From contig JAFRRE010000178.1 in assembly GCA_017428285.1 (NCBI GenBank), positions 18,396-82,395 of the forward strand: a stretch of 64,000 bases of DNA, read 5' to 3'. The translations under genes were made by a program, and so were the position numbers. Below the pieces are notes generated by a model. The model was not told the DNA's origin. It made no database searches and saw nothing but the letters and a program-made list of their open reading frames with translations. How positions within the stretch are numbered: the first letter of the stretch is position 1; each line of letters starts with the position of its first letter. Below, in pieces: positions 48,909 through 57,487 of the stretch. The stretch is from Bacteroidales bacterium. Its GTDB lineage: Bacteria; Bacteroidota; Bacteroidia; Bacteroidales; F082.

Positions 48909-50036
48909 TTATTTCAAAAGCCGACGCATCAAGGCCTCTTTGTGTGCCTTATGGTCAATGCCAAGTTTGGGCATGTCGGGGCGGATACCTTGACGTACAT
49001 GAACATCAACAAAAGTAGGCATGTCGTCACCTGGCAAAGTTCTCATTACCTGTTGCAATTCCTCTTTTGTCTCAACGGCATGGCCAATGTTGCGATAGCC
49101 ACACGATTTTGCCACACCTGTCAAGTCAATCAATTGTCCGGCCGATTGTTGTCCTCCGACAGATTCGTTCACACCATTATTGAGTACAATATGGATAAGA
49201 TTCGAAGCCTTGTAACGGCAGTTGGTAGCCAAAGCTCCCATGTGCATCACGGCTGCAGCATCACCATCAAAGACCACAATCCTCTTATCAGGACGAGCCA
49301 AGGCCAAACCAAGACCGACTGACGACACATGTCCCATCGAGCCTACGTTTTGCCACTCATGGCCCTCTTCAATTCCATGCAGTTTCAACTGTTCGTGCAC
49401 CTCCCGCGTGGCACGACCCGTGGTTCCGAGATAAATTGCATCTTCGCCAAAAACATCAATAACGGCTGATATGGCTTCCTCACGATTCATCAAGGGACTT
49501 TCGGGATACTGTTGTTTCTTTTCTTTTTGCGTCAATATGGCCTTTTTGGCAATCAAGGCAACTGGTGAGGAAATCTCACGGGCCTTATCGGCTGCCCAAC
49601 GGAACTTCTCAATCACCGTATTCTCATCATCGAGGATTTCGTAAGGGATATCCATATCCTTCATCAAGACGGGGGTCAACTCTCCTTGTTTCTTATGTTG
49701 GGCATGGTCGTTGATGGACGGGTCGCCGCGCCAACCGATGACCAGCAACATCGGGATGCCATACACGCAATCGTGCGTGAGCGAAAGCAAAGGATTGGTC
49801 GCATTGCCAATACCAGAATTCTGCATATAGACCAAAGGCAACTTGCCCGTGGCCATATAGTGACCAGCAGCAATGCCAATGGCATTGCCTTCGTTGGCAG
49901 CCATCACGTGTTGTTTGGCCGTCATGTTGTTGGTCATATATAGACAAAAGTCGTTCAACAGCGAATCGGGCACACCTGTGAAAAAGTCAACACCCATTTC
50001 GCTCAATGCATCAAATAATTCTTTTTGGTTTACCAT
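48909..50036 (-). CDS. Phosphonopyruvate decarboxylase-like ThDP enzyme
   Basis: A 375-residue thiamine-diphosphate enzyme in the single-chain phosphonopyruvate decarboxylase form. The N-terminal pyrimidine-binding half has DFFTGVPDSLLNDF, the activating glutamate in AANEGNAIGIAAG, and LVIGWRGDPSIND. The C-terminal half has GSMGHVSSVGLGLALA and VVFDGDAAAVMHMGAL...LNN, the ThDP/Mg motif. Known members decarboxylate phosphonopyruvate to phosphonoacetaldehyde; sulfopyruvate decarboxylases are close relatives. No PEP mutase, the enzyme that makes phosphonopyruvate, is in the window, so the substrate may be another 3-substituted pyruvate. Four bases after the PrpD gene. Confidence 0.8.
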   Translation of the reverse strand: MVNQKELFDALSEMGVDFFTGVPDSLLNDFCLYMTNNMTAKQHVMAANEGNAIGIAAGHYMATGKLPLVYMQNSGIGNATNPLLSLTHDCVYGIPMLLVIGWRGDPSINDHAQHKKQGELTPVLMKDMDIPYEILDDENTVIEKFRWAADKAREISSPVALIAKKAILTQKEKKQQYPESPLMNREEAISAVIDVFGEDAIYLGTTGRATREVHEQLKLHGIEEGHEWQNVGSMGHVSSVGLGLALARPDKRIVVFDGDAAAVMHMGALATNCRYKASNLIHIVLNNGVNESVGGQQSAGQLIDLTGVAKSCGYRNIGHAVETKEELQQVMRTLPGDDMPTFVDVHVRQGIRPDMPKLGIDHKAHKEALMRRLLK

Positions 50037-50040
50037 TCTT

Positions 50041-51393
50041 TTACAAGTCTTTAATTAATTCCGAAACCTTGGCGTTCGGTTTACTAACCATTTTATAAAT
50101 TGCCTCAAACGCGGCTCTGTCAACTTGCCCGTATGTCATCAAGTCTTCGTATCGTCCACGAAACTCTTCTTCACTCATTGGATTCTCCGGTTCCCCTTTG
50201 GGAAAATCAACACGCTCTGAATAAGTGTTGTCATGGGTCATCACCGTAAGCATCGCACTTTGCTTCTCTGGAAAAATGCGACTCATTTCTTCATCTGACA
50301 CTACTTCAACTTTATTTGTCAATGCCTTGACTGTTGCATCCGTCAAACATGCATGCTCGAACTCTTTCAAACCCGCTTTTCCATAGATTAAAGCAACAGC
50401 CGTGCTATAGGGAGTACTCATCTTGGCCGAATAAGGGCTTGCAATATCCGTATGGTCATGACCAGAAACGGCAAGACTATAAGTCTCCACCTTGATTTTC
50501 TCTATTGCCTCTGGCTTCAAGCCAAATTGGTTCCGCAAATGAATTGCAGCTTCCACGGGAGGATGGGTGTAACGGCAGGAAGCGTAAGGCTTGGTATAGC
50601 TTTTCATGATGGCGTATGTGCCATTCAGCAAGGTCGACTTTATGGGTGTATGCTCATCACCCGTCATCATCTTCAGGAAACCACGATAGCCACCCATGGG
50701 ATCAACATGGCCTTTGAAACCAGCCTTGGCTAACTGAAGACTGGTCAACGACAAAAGCGCCGTTTTAGCCACATTGTATGGCTTCAGTTCCGATCCGTCG
50801 TCAAGCACCTTCAGCATTCCTGATGCCGACACACATGCTGTGGCAAACGCTTGATAGCGTTCTTCTTCAGTAAAACCAAGCATGTAGGCCGCGGCCAAAG
50901 TCGCCCCTATCGTACCGCATGTTCCCGTGGCATGAAATCCAAGGGCCTTGTGTTGTGGCTGAATGGAAACTGCCAAGGTATAGGAAGCCTCATAGCCAAC
51001 GATAGCCGCTTTCAGCATTTCTTCTATTCCTTTGTTGTAGCGTTGGGAAAGCGGCAACAGAAGCGAAAAAATAGGAGATCCTAAATGAATGATACCCGAA
51101 TTGGTTCCATCGTCAAAGTCCAAAGCATGAGCGTTAAGGCCGTTAAGAAACACAACCTCTTTCAAAGCCAATTTTTTGCCAGTACCAATGGCCTTAAAGC
51201 CACCTGCTTCCGGACAAACAAAACTAAAATAATTATTCAGCTTGTCTTTTTGGAAAGCAGTACCCGCACAAGTCACCGCCAAATAGTCAAGCAACGAACG
51301 ACGAGCTCTTGCCATCACAGCAGAAGGAATCTCCTGATGGGCTATCTTGTCGATTTCGTAAAAAAACGATTGCGAGACATTCATGGTCTTCAA
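50041..51393 (-). CDS. MmgE/PrpD-family enzyme
   Basis: A 450-residue protein of the MmgE/PrpD fold (PrpD helical domain about 10-270, second domain 275-445). Landmarks are RRSLLDYLAVTCAG, NAHALDFDD, GYEASYTLAVSIQP, GFHATGTCGTIGATLAAAYMLG, and KPYASCRYTHPPVEAAI. The family includes 2-methylcitrate dehydratase, cis-aconitate decarboxylase and iminodisuccinate epimerase, so it acts on tri- or dicarboxylates; which one cannot be read from sequence. Its neighbours do not include methylcitrate synthase or lyase genes, which argues against ordinary propionate metabolism. Confidence 0.85.
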   Translation of the reverse strand: MKTMNVSQSFFYEIDKIAHQEIPSAVMARARRSLLDYLAVTCAGTAFQKDKLNNYFSFVCPEAGGFKAIGTGKKLALKEVVFLNGLNAHALDFDDGTNSGIIHLGSPIFSLLLPLSQRYNKGIEEMLKAAIVGYEASYTLAVSIQPQHKALGFHATGTCGTIGATLAAAYMLGFTEEERYQAFATACVSASGMLKVLDDGSELKPYNVAKTALLSLTSLQLAKAGFKGHVDPMGGYRGFLKMMTGDEHTPIKSTLLNGTYAIMKSYTKPYASCRYTHPPVEAAIHLRNQFGLKPEAIEKIKVETYSLAVSGHDHTDIASPYSAKMSTPYSTAVALIYGKAGLKEFEHACLTDATVKALTNKVEVVSDEEMSRIFPEKQSAMLTVMTHDNTYSERVDFPKGEPENPMSEEEFRGRYEDLMTYGQVDRAAFEAIYKMVSKPNAKVSELIKDL

Positions 51394-52331
51394 AAGAATT
51401 TGAAGTAAGCCGGACTATCAGGCTTGGCTATCTCCCAAGCCTCATCCATAGCGGCAATAATGCTTTCAGGCAACGGACCTTTCTTGGCCGCAGCCAGATT
51501 CTGTTCCATCTGCTCTTGACGCGATGCACCTAACAAGATGCCGTCATCCAACTCCGATTTCATGCAAGAGTGGTTCACCATCCAACGATAAGCAGCCTCA
51601 ACCATCACTATGCCTTCCTTTTCGCAGGCCAAACGAATTTCCTCAATGGCATCGAAATAGGAGTTTTTCCAATAGCGGTCACGATAGCTCTTCAGCCGCG
51701 CAAAACGGCCTGGTTCGGGCGCATCCTCAAAATGATGATGCTTGCCGGTAAGCAATCCTCCTGCTAAAGGATTGAACGCATAAAAGCGCATCCCCAATGA
51801 GCGGATGGCTGGGAACAGCTCAGGATCCACATTGCGGCAAAGGGCATTGTACATGCCTTGATACACAGTGGGGCGCGGACAACCGATTTTGTCGCATTTG
51901 TAGGCAATGTCAACCACCTGCCAAGCGGGATAGTTGCTAAGGCCAAGTTCCTTGACCTTGCCCTGCTCATGCAGTTCCGCAACAGTCTCCAAGGCCTCTT
52001 CTATAGGGGTCTTTCCGTCAGGGAAATGGAAATAGAGCAAGTCGACACTATCGCGTTTCATGCGGCGCAGCGACTCAGGAAATTCCATCATGATGGTGGC
52101 CCTGTCCAGTTTTCCTGTGATGCGAGGATGCACTTTCGTGGCAATCTTGTAGCTTTGCGGATCCAACTCGGGCAGAATCTCACCGAGGTAGTTTTCCGTT
52201 GTTCCGTCATTATAGACGTATGCAGTATCCAATTCACGACCCCCAGTGGCGAGGTAGGCCTTCACCATCGTGCGACTGGCCTCCAAGTCCAACTGCGGAC
52301 CGAAGTTCATGGTTCCTAAAACAATCTTCAT
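51390..52331 (-). CDS. Aldo/keto reductase (AKR7-like)
   Basis: A 313-residue NADPH-dependent oxidoreductase. The catalytic tetrad is Asp35 and Tyr40 (ELDTAYVYNDG), Lys66 (IATKVHP) and His102 (YFHFPD). The sequence resembles the aflatoxin-aldehyde / succinic-semialdehyde reductase group (AKR7), e.g. LGTMNFGPQLD and FYAFNPLAGGLLTGKH. It would reduce an aldehyde, plausibly the one made by the ThDP decarboxylase in the same operon. Overlaps the PrpD start by four bases. ATG 52331 is taken as start. Confidence 0.88.
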   Translation of the reverse strand: MKIVLGTMNFGPQLDLEASRTMVKAYLATGGRELDTAYVYNDGTTENYLGEILPELDPQSYKIATKVHPRITGKLDRATIMMEFPESLRRMKRDSVDLLYFHFPDGKTPIEEALETVAELHEQGKVKELGLSNYPAWQVVDIAYKCDKIGCPRPTVYQGMYNALCRNVDPELFPAIRSLGMRFYAFNPLAGGLLTGKHHHFEDAPEPGRFARLKSYRDRYWKNSYFDAIEEIRLACEKEGIVMVEAAYRWMVNHSCMKSELDDGILLGASRQEQMEQNLAAAKKGPLPESIIAAMDEAWEIAKPDSPAYFKFF

Positions 52332-52344
52332 GAATTTGACATTA

Positions 52345-53490
52345 TTATTCTCTTTCACCCAAAACGAGGCTTAACACAGAGTCCTCATTTTTGACCACAC
52401 CATATACTGCGGCACGTTTGACAATCTTCTCCGCCCAGCGACGATGTGGCCCGATTTCGTTCATCTTGTCGCCATGGGCACTCTTAATCACACCACCCGA
52501 TGTGTTCAAAATCTGCACAGCATCGTTATACTCCTCCTCCACCACGGTGAACATGGCATTCACAAACCGGGCGTGCGTGGGGTGGATGATGGTCTTGCCC
52601 ACGAATCCGTTGGCACGGTCGATGAGTACCTCCTTCATCAAGCCGTCGATGGCAGGATTGACGATGTCTTGACCTTTGATTAGCGCGTTGTGGAAATTGC
52701 GCTTGATGACGTCATTGATATCATCGTCCTTGTAAGCGCGGAAATACTCCCAAACGGCAGCCGAGACACAATAGTCGTTGTAGCGGTTGAAGAAGTTCAA
52801 GACATCACTCAACGCATCGCGCACGGGCATGATGTCATACACCGTAGAGTTGATGCCACGGCGAACGCCGAACAAAGAGGACATGTCGGTTCCACCCACA
52901 CGGATGTTCAGAATCAGTTTCTTGTATGGCTCAAGGATATTGCGCAACAACAGCAGTTCCTGTCCACGAAGCTCATGGAAAGCCACTTCCGGTCCTTCAA
53001 GGATAGGCATGCCATACAGCACCACTCCTAACCTATTGTTGACATTCACCAAGGTCTGCAACACACGCAGTGCATTCTTGCTGCTGAACTTCGGGAAGTT
53101 GAATCCCGTCAGCACCGAGGCCTGCTTGACCGTCATACGATTGGCGAAACGTTCAAACTGTTCGGGATTGCGGACACGGACAAAAATCAACGGAATGTCA
53201 TCATGGGTGAGTTCACCAGCTGCAATCCTGTCGGCAAAGAAGTCCATGTGGTCGAGGATGTTCTGCTCTGCCTTTGGCAAATCCTCTTCCTTGATGGCAT
53301 CTTCACAACACATCACCAAGGATGTGACATCCAGTTGATGGTGCAACACCTTGTCCTTGATGTCCTTGGTACCGGGCATGTACAACGTGGCACCGAGACA
53401 ATACTGCAGTGTGTCGCGATCTGTGTATTTGTTGAATTCAACGGGGGCTTTTATGAAATTGAAATTGGGGTTGTAACTGTGATGTCTCAT
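52345..53490 (-). CDS. HpcH/HpaI-type C-C bond lyase
   Basis: A 381-residue TIM-barrel protein of the phosphoenolpyruvate/pyruvate superfamily. The segments LGATLYMPGTKDIKDKVL, YGMPILEGPEVAF, LLLLRNILEPYKKLILNIRVGGTDMSSLFGVRR, and VGKTIIHPTHARFVN are typical of citrate-lyase-beta / C-C_Bond_Lyase enzymes, which cleave or form bonds next to a carboxylate using Mg and an enolate. Proteins of this subgroup are also found in Ter-type stress clusters next to ATP-grasp genes. Thirteen bases upstream of the reductase. Confidence 0.8.
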   Translation of the reverse strand: MRHHSYNPNFNFIKAPVEFNKYTDRDTLQYCLGATLYMPGTKDIKDKVLHHQLDVTSLVMCCEDAIKEEDLPKAEQNILDHMDFFADRIAAGELTHDDIPLIFVRVRNPEQFERFANRMTVKQASVLTGFNFPKFSSKNALRVLQTLVNVNNRLGVVLYGMPILEGPEVAFHELRGQELLLLRNILEPYKKLILNIRVGGTDMSSLFGVRRGINSTVYDIMPVRDALSDVLNFFNRYNDYCVSAAVWEYFRAYKDDDINDVIKRNFHNALIKGQDIVNPAIDGLMKEVLIDRANGFVGKTIIHPTHARFVNAMFTVVEEEYNDAVQILNTSGGVIKSAHGDKMNEIGPHRRWAEKIVKRAAVYGVVKNEDSVLSLVLGERE

Positions 53491-53502
53491 TTATAGTTTA
53501 GA

Positions 53503-53552
53503 GTTGAGGGTTAATCCCCCCTGCCTCCTTAAAAGGGGGAGGTTGAGGGTTA
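53503..53552. repeat. Hairpin element with flanking direct repeats between U32-like and HpcH genes
   Basis: GTTGAGGGTTA is repeated at 53503-53513 and 53542-53552, flanking a CCTCCTTAAAAGGGGGAGG hairpin. The second copy overlaps the stop codon of the U32-like gene. It may act as an internal attenuator in the operon. Confidence 0.55.
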
Positions 53553-54446
53553 TTTGGGTGATACGATGGCTTCGGGATAGTAGGTGTCGATGACGCGCTT
53601 CACCAACATGACTTGCTTGGCGCGCTGCTTGGCTTCCTTCTCGGTGGTGTCGTAGCTGTGGTTGGCGGCCACACTGCCTCCTGTCTTCAGATAAACAGGG
53701 GCGGCCACGCGGATGAAGTCGGGCACCTCGTAGTGACGGATGAAGCCGCCGCTCGATTTCGGGTTCTCCGTATGCAGGTCGATCGGCACGTCGATGGCGG
53801 CACGCATGGCGGCCAGCATCTGCACCTGGATGTCGCGCACGGGGTTGATGCTATCGGCACCCAAGGTCTCCAGCACATGGGCCGAGCACGGGTTGCCATG
53901 ACCGCTGTGGGCGCTCACCTTGAAGTGGCAGTCGGCAGGGATGAAGCCTTTCTTGCGGGCTTCGCCCAAGGCCCAAAGCAAGCCCTCGTCATAGACAAGG
54001 AAACCGCGCACGCCCAAACGGGCACCGCGACGGATCTCTTCGATACCACGGGCAATCTGTTCTTCGCCGCGCAGGCGATAGCCCATACGCTGGCCTTCCT
54101 CGGTCTTCACCGAAGCAGAAGTGTCGGTTGTGGCACGCGGACCGCAGGCCAACACGAGCTGTACATTCCACTTCTTGGCGTATTCCACCATCTTGCTGAT
54201 TTCATCGTCCGTAAGGAACATGATGCCCTTAGTTTGGGTGACACGGTGAATCTGTACGCCGTATTCGTCCAAGGCCTCAAGCAGGGCTTTCATCGGACCA
54301 GGTCCTTGGATTCCGGGAACCTCGAAACGGTATTGGCCTCCGTCGGGGAAGCGCTTTTCTGATGTTGGCAAATCGTAAAGGTCGCCGCCAGGCATACCTA
54401 TACTTTCAAGAAACCCACGGGTTTCAGGCATGGTGTAGTATTTCAT
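53550..54446 (-). CDS. U32-peptidase-like TIM-barrel protein
   Basis: A 298-residue protein starting YYTMPETRGFLESIGMPGGDLYDLPTSEKRFPDGGQYRFEVP. Homologous proteins are usually labelled U32 family peptidase, but the typical U32 cysteine motif is not obvious. Later segments EDxxRGARLGVRGFLVYDEGLLWALGEA-like, FKVSAHSGHGNPCSAHVLETLGADSIN and GGFIRHYEVPDFIRVAAPVYLK suggest a TIM barrel that binds an acidic substrate. First gene of the metabolic operon, 88 bases after an ATP-grasp gene. Noticeably GC-richer than the ATP-grasp genes upstream. Confidence 0.6.
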   Translation of the reverse strand: MKYYTMPETRGFLESIGMPGGDLYDLPTSEKRFPDGGQYRFEVPGIQGPGPMKALLEALDEYGVQIHRVTQTKGIMFLTDDEISKMVEYAKKWNVQLVLACGPRATTDTSASVKTEEGQRMGYRLRGEEQIARGIEEIRRGARLGVRGFLVYDEGLLWALGEARKKGFIPADCHFKVSAHSGHGNPCSAHVLETLGADSINPVRDIQVQMLAAMRAAIDVPIDLHTENPKSSGGFIRHYEVPDFIRVAAPVYLKTGGSVAANHSYDTTEKEAKQRAKQVMLVKRVIDTYYPEAIVSPK

Positions 54447-54534
54447 GATAAGTCTATATTAATTGTTTCTAATTGATTATCTTTTTTCGTATTGATTTGT
54501 ATATGGTAATACTCAAAATCCAAAACCCATTGCA

Positions 54535-55617
54535 CTATTTCAATTCCACGCCACAATACTCTTTAATCAAGCCATACAATTTCTTTTTGGCACCAGCATT
54601 ATAGCGCGTTTGCATCATATCCATATCAGGCCCATAATTAGCTTCGATAAACTCCACTTCTCCATGATTGTTTAACACTACATCCCAACCAGTTATCGGA
54701 TTCTCCGTCAGTTTGGCTGCCTCACAACATGTCTCAACAATTTTGTTCCATTTGGGAATCTGGAATCCTTTAAATACAATTCCACTATCGGGATGGCTGA
54801 CAAACCGCTCGCCGCTGGTATTAGCGCCATCGGTTTCAATAATCCCATTTTCAACATTGACCTGTACAGACACACCACCTTGGTGGGTATTATCCACCAC
54901 ACTATCCCCGACACCAGTCCTGAACACACCAGAGAACACACAGGCCTTTTCTTTGTTTGCAATCGTAACCATCCTCAAGGTATTCAAACTCTGTGGGTGG
55001 AACGCTTTTAATTCTTCACATGCTTCAACGCATTGTTCAACCAACATTTTGTCTTTCACACAAGATTCAAACAATTTTCTGTCATCTTTGTGATTGTCAG
55101 CTTTATAAATCTTGAAAATTCCTTTCCCCAACTTTCCATCACATGGCTTGGCAATGCAATCATAGTTGGAAACCAATTGCACAAAATCCTCAAAGGAAGC
55201 CTCAGGTGCATACAACCATTTCCTATGAATATACTTACTAAATGCCTTAAGAAATCTTGTTTTGTTGCGGAATACTGCCTTTGCAGCCCCGGGGGCATAT
55301 CTCCAATAGAAATAAGCCATCTTCAGCCTTGAGATATATTCTTTTCTTTCCTCTTCGGACTTTTTGTAAAATTCATATTGGTTTGCATATTCCCTATAGG
55401 AAACCCAATGCTTTTTCAAGGCCTGTTTGTAGTCGTCAAAGCTTCCTAAAGCAGTTCCTTTTTCATACTCCTTTTTTGCATCAGCAAGAAAAGTCTTTCT
55501 CATGGCACGGGCATGAAAATCCGCATACATTTTTTGTGCTCCCATAAGTGAGGCCACTTTATTCCCAAAAGGAGAATACGCGATATTACAAATGAATGTT
55601 TTCAGTGAATTATTCAT
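54535..55617 (-). CDS. Sugar-transfer-associated ATP-grasp protein (copy A)
   Basis: A 360-residue protein with an N-terminal helical region (about 1-130) and an ATP-grasp domain: CIAKPCDGKLGKGIFKI (nucleotide-binding lysine and Gly loop), MLVEQCV, SLNTLRMVT, VVDNTHQGGVSVQV and the metal-binding end ITGWDVVLNNHGEVEFIEANYGPD. ATP-grasp enzymes join a carboxylate to an amine or similar nucleophile through an acyl-phosphate. The sugar-transfer group occurs in polysaccharide loci; no member's reaction is known to me. Only distantly similar to the tandem pair at 56249-58606. Confidence 0.8.
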   Translation of the reverse strand: MNNSLKTFICNIAYSPFGNKVASLMGAQKMYADFHARAMRKTFLADAKKEYEKGTALGSFDDYKQALKKHWVSYREYANQYEFYKKSEEERKEYISRLKMAYFYWRYAPGAAKAVFRNKTRFLKAFSKYIHRKWLYAPEASFEDFVQLVSNYDCIAKPCDGKLGKGIFKIYKADNHKDDRKLFESCVKDKMLVEQCVEACEELKAFHPQSLNTLRMVTIANKEKACVFSGVFRTGVGDSVVDNTHQGGVSVQVNVENGIIETDGANTSGERFVSHPDSGIVFKGFQIPKWNKIVETCCEAAKLTENPITGWDVVLNNHGEVEFIEANYGPDMDMMQTRYNAGAKKKLYGLIKEYCGVELK

Positions 55618-55665
55618 AATATATTACGTTTATTACTATGAGTCACAATAAGAAACTGAAAAAAA

Positions 55666-56124
55666 CTATACCCGTTCCCCCTTTTCCACGATCTGCCCCT
55701 CATCACTAATAACAGTACCTTTTCTCACAACTCTTGCAGGGTTACCTGCAACAATGCAATGATCTGGTACCTCTCGACTTACGACAGAACCTCCTGCTAC
55801 ATAAACATGGTCTCCAATTTTAACACCAGGCATAATCATAGCACGACCACCGATAACGCAATTGTTACCAATATAGGTGTCGCACCACATGCTATAACCT
55901 TCCAACGCACCTCTTGAATAGTCGTGTGCCAAAACCATAGCTTCTATTAGTATACGGGTATTGTCACCAATATGCACTCCTTTGGGATGTGCTCGGTCAA
56001 TAATAGCACTTTTGGAGATCTTGCAGTTTTTCCCAATTTGACATCCTCTCAGTCGATGATAGGCAATTATGATATCTCTATTAAGTATCAAACTGATTCT
56101 TTGTTTTATGCTCCTTTTTTCCAT
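55666..56124 (-). CDS. Left-handed beta-helix (hexapeptide) acyltransferase
   Basis: A 152-residue protein with hexapeptide repeats through the body ([61 protein letters not shown]) and the closing [14 protein letters not shown] loop of the serine/galactoside O-acetyltransferase type. His68 in LAHDYS is a plausible catalytic residue. It probably O- or N-acetylates a sugar of the surface polymer. Sits between ATP-grasp genes. Confidence 0.88.
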   Translation of the reverse strand: MEKRSIKQRISLILNRDIIIAYHRLRGCQIGKNCKISKSAIIDRAHPKGVHIGDNTRILIEAMVLAHDYSRGALEGYSMWCDTYIGNNCVIGGRAMIMPGVKIGDHVYVAGGSVVSREVPDHCIVAGNPARVVRKGTVISDEGQIVEKGERV

Positions 56125-56248
56125 AATTTTAAATATTTAGTTTCCATCTCACAGCAAGTTTCAAAAACCGTTTTCACCAACACTTGTCCGAAGCTCCCCT
56201 AAAAAACCACATGTTTCTTCCTTGTTGGGATTGTCTGCATCAAGGCTA

Positions 56249-57379
56249 TCATCCGAGTGAAGGACGATTCCTCCCACTTAATTGATTGAAACGAGTATTT
56301 TTTTCATGAAGGGCTTTTGCCAAAATTTCCTCAGTATACTCTCCAAAAGCTGGTCCATGAGCCACTTGGCTTAATTCAGCCGATCTATTCCATTCAATCA
56401 TCACAGGATTACCATTTGTATCAACTGAAATATCCCACCCAATCAGCCTAAAATAAGGAAGCCTTAAGTGTAGATTCTTAACAAAATCAAGAATTTGCGG
56501 AAATGATGGTATTTGATAATTATCAAGAGTTGCTCCTGAATCAGTTTGAGGCATGTTTGGTTCCGTTGGACTTCCAAATGCCGAACCTTTGATTCGACCT
56601 GTTTGCAAATCAATATCAGCCTTTATTCCGCCTGATGTTTCATTATCAACCACCTTACCCAATCGACCAATTCTAATAACCGCATAGAGAACTATCACCT
56701 CGTTGTCTCTTCGGTAGGTCATCACCCTTAAAGTATTGACAGAGGTTGGATTGAGTTTTGCAAGGTCAGGATGTTGTTCCAATTTGCTTTGAACAATGAA
56801 GCTGTTCTTATAGTACGAAAACATATCGTTTACAGACATGTTCATTTCTGGAACGAAACCATTTTCAGTGTGTATTAGTTTTACACCTTGTCCCCAAGTG
56901 CCAAGCACAGTCGGCTTTATTATCGCTTCTTTCAGATTCGAACATCTTTCAATTGCCTCTTCTTTGCTTATTGCATTTTTATCATCATAATACAAACCAT
57001 TTACATTCTTTACGAAAGTTTGTGGCCTATTGACATCTGGAAACAAAGTGTCATAAAAACCTTTGTCAACATACGCCAAACTGAATTGGTAATTATTCAA
57101 ATTGTAAATTATACTTGAAGAATAAATACTGGTAGGAATGTATTTCTCCGAATACAATCCATTCCTAGAATAGAGATATTGATGCCAATATGTAGGAATA
57201 TCCCTGTTAAAGTGCTTTTTGAAATAAGCCTTAATATCAGCTTCTTGACCTTTTGTAAGGGGTTTCATCGGGCATAATTTCATCGATTTCTTTATTTTTT
57301 TCTCGAAAAATCTTTCAAGAAAATAGATTGTTAGCTTTTCTTCTGTAGCCTGATAAAGATTTGTTATCGTTGAACTCAT
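56249..57379 (-). CDS. Sugar-transfer-associated ATP-grasp protein (copy B)
   Basis: A 376-residue paralogue of the next gene upstream (57488-58606). Features are KLCPMKPLTKGQEADIKAYFKKHF, WHQYLYSRNGLYSEKYIPTSIY, the ATP-binding AIIKPTVLGTWGQGVKLI, NPTSVNTLRVMTY, VVDNETSGGIKADIDLQTG and the C-terminal LIGWDISVDTNGNPVMIEWN. The last residues (SGRNRPSLG) differ from the sister gene and read on past the similarity. Probable carboxylate-amine ligase for a polymer substituent. Confidence 0.82.
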   Translation of the reverse strand: MSSTITNLYQATEEKLTIYFLERFFEKKIKKSMKLCPMKPLTKGQEADIKAYFKKHFNRDIPTYWHQYLYSRNGLYSEKYIPTSIYSSSIIYNLNNYQFSLAYVDKGFYDTLFPDVNRPQTFVKNVNGLYYDDKNAISKEEAIERCSNLKEAIIKPTVLGTWGQGVKLIHTENGFVPEMNMSVNDMFSYYKNSFIVQSKLEQHPDLAKLNPTSVNTLRVMTYRRDNEVIVLYAVIRIGRLGKVVDNETSGGIKADIDLQTGRIKGSAFGSPTEPNMPQTDSGATLDNYQIPSFPQILDFVKNLHLRLPYFRLIGWDISVDTNGNPVMIEWNRSAELSQVAHGPAFGEYTEEILAKALHEKNTRFNQLSGRNRPSLG

Positions 57380-57487
57380 GATGATTAGTGTTTTTGTTAC
57401 TTAGTTATCAACTCAATAATTAAAAATATAAAGCAATTTCCCAAACGATAGAACTCTTCTCATAAAAAGACACCCGTGTTTTAACAT

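Noticed and set aside
51390..52331. Potassium-channel beta-subunit-like reductase
   Set aside because: Sequence fits the AKR7 aldehyde-reductase group better and no channel gene is nearby.
53613..54362. Plus-strand open frame of 249 codons over the U32-like gene
   Set aside because: Antisense shadow in GC-rich sequence; codon pattern belongs to the minus-strand gene.
46241..54446. Ordinary methylcitrate (propionate) cycle operon
   Set aside because: PrpD-family enzyme is present, but methylcitrate synthase, methylisocitrate lyase and a PrpR regulator are not, and the ThDP enzyme and ATP-grasp context do not fit.
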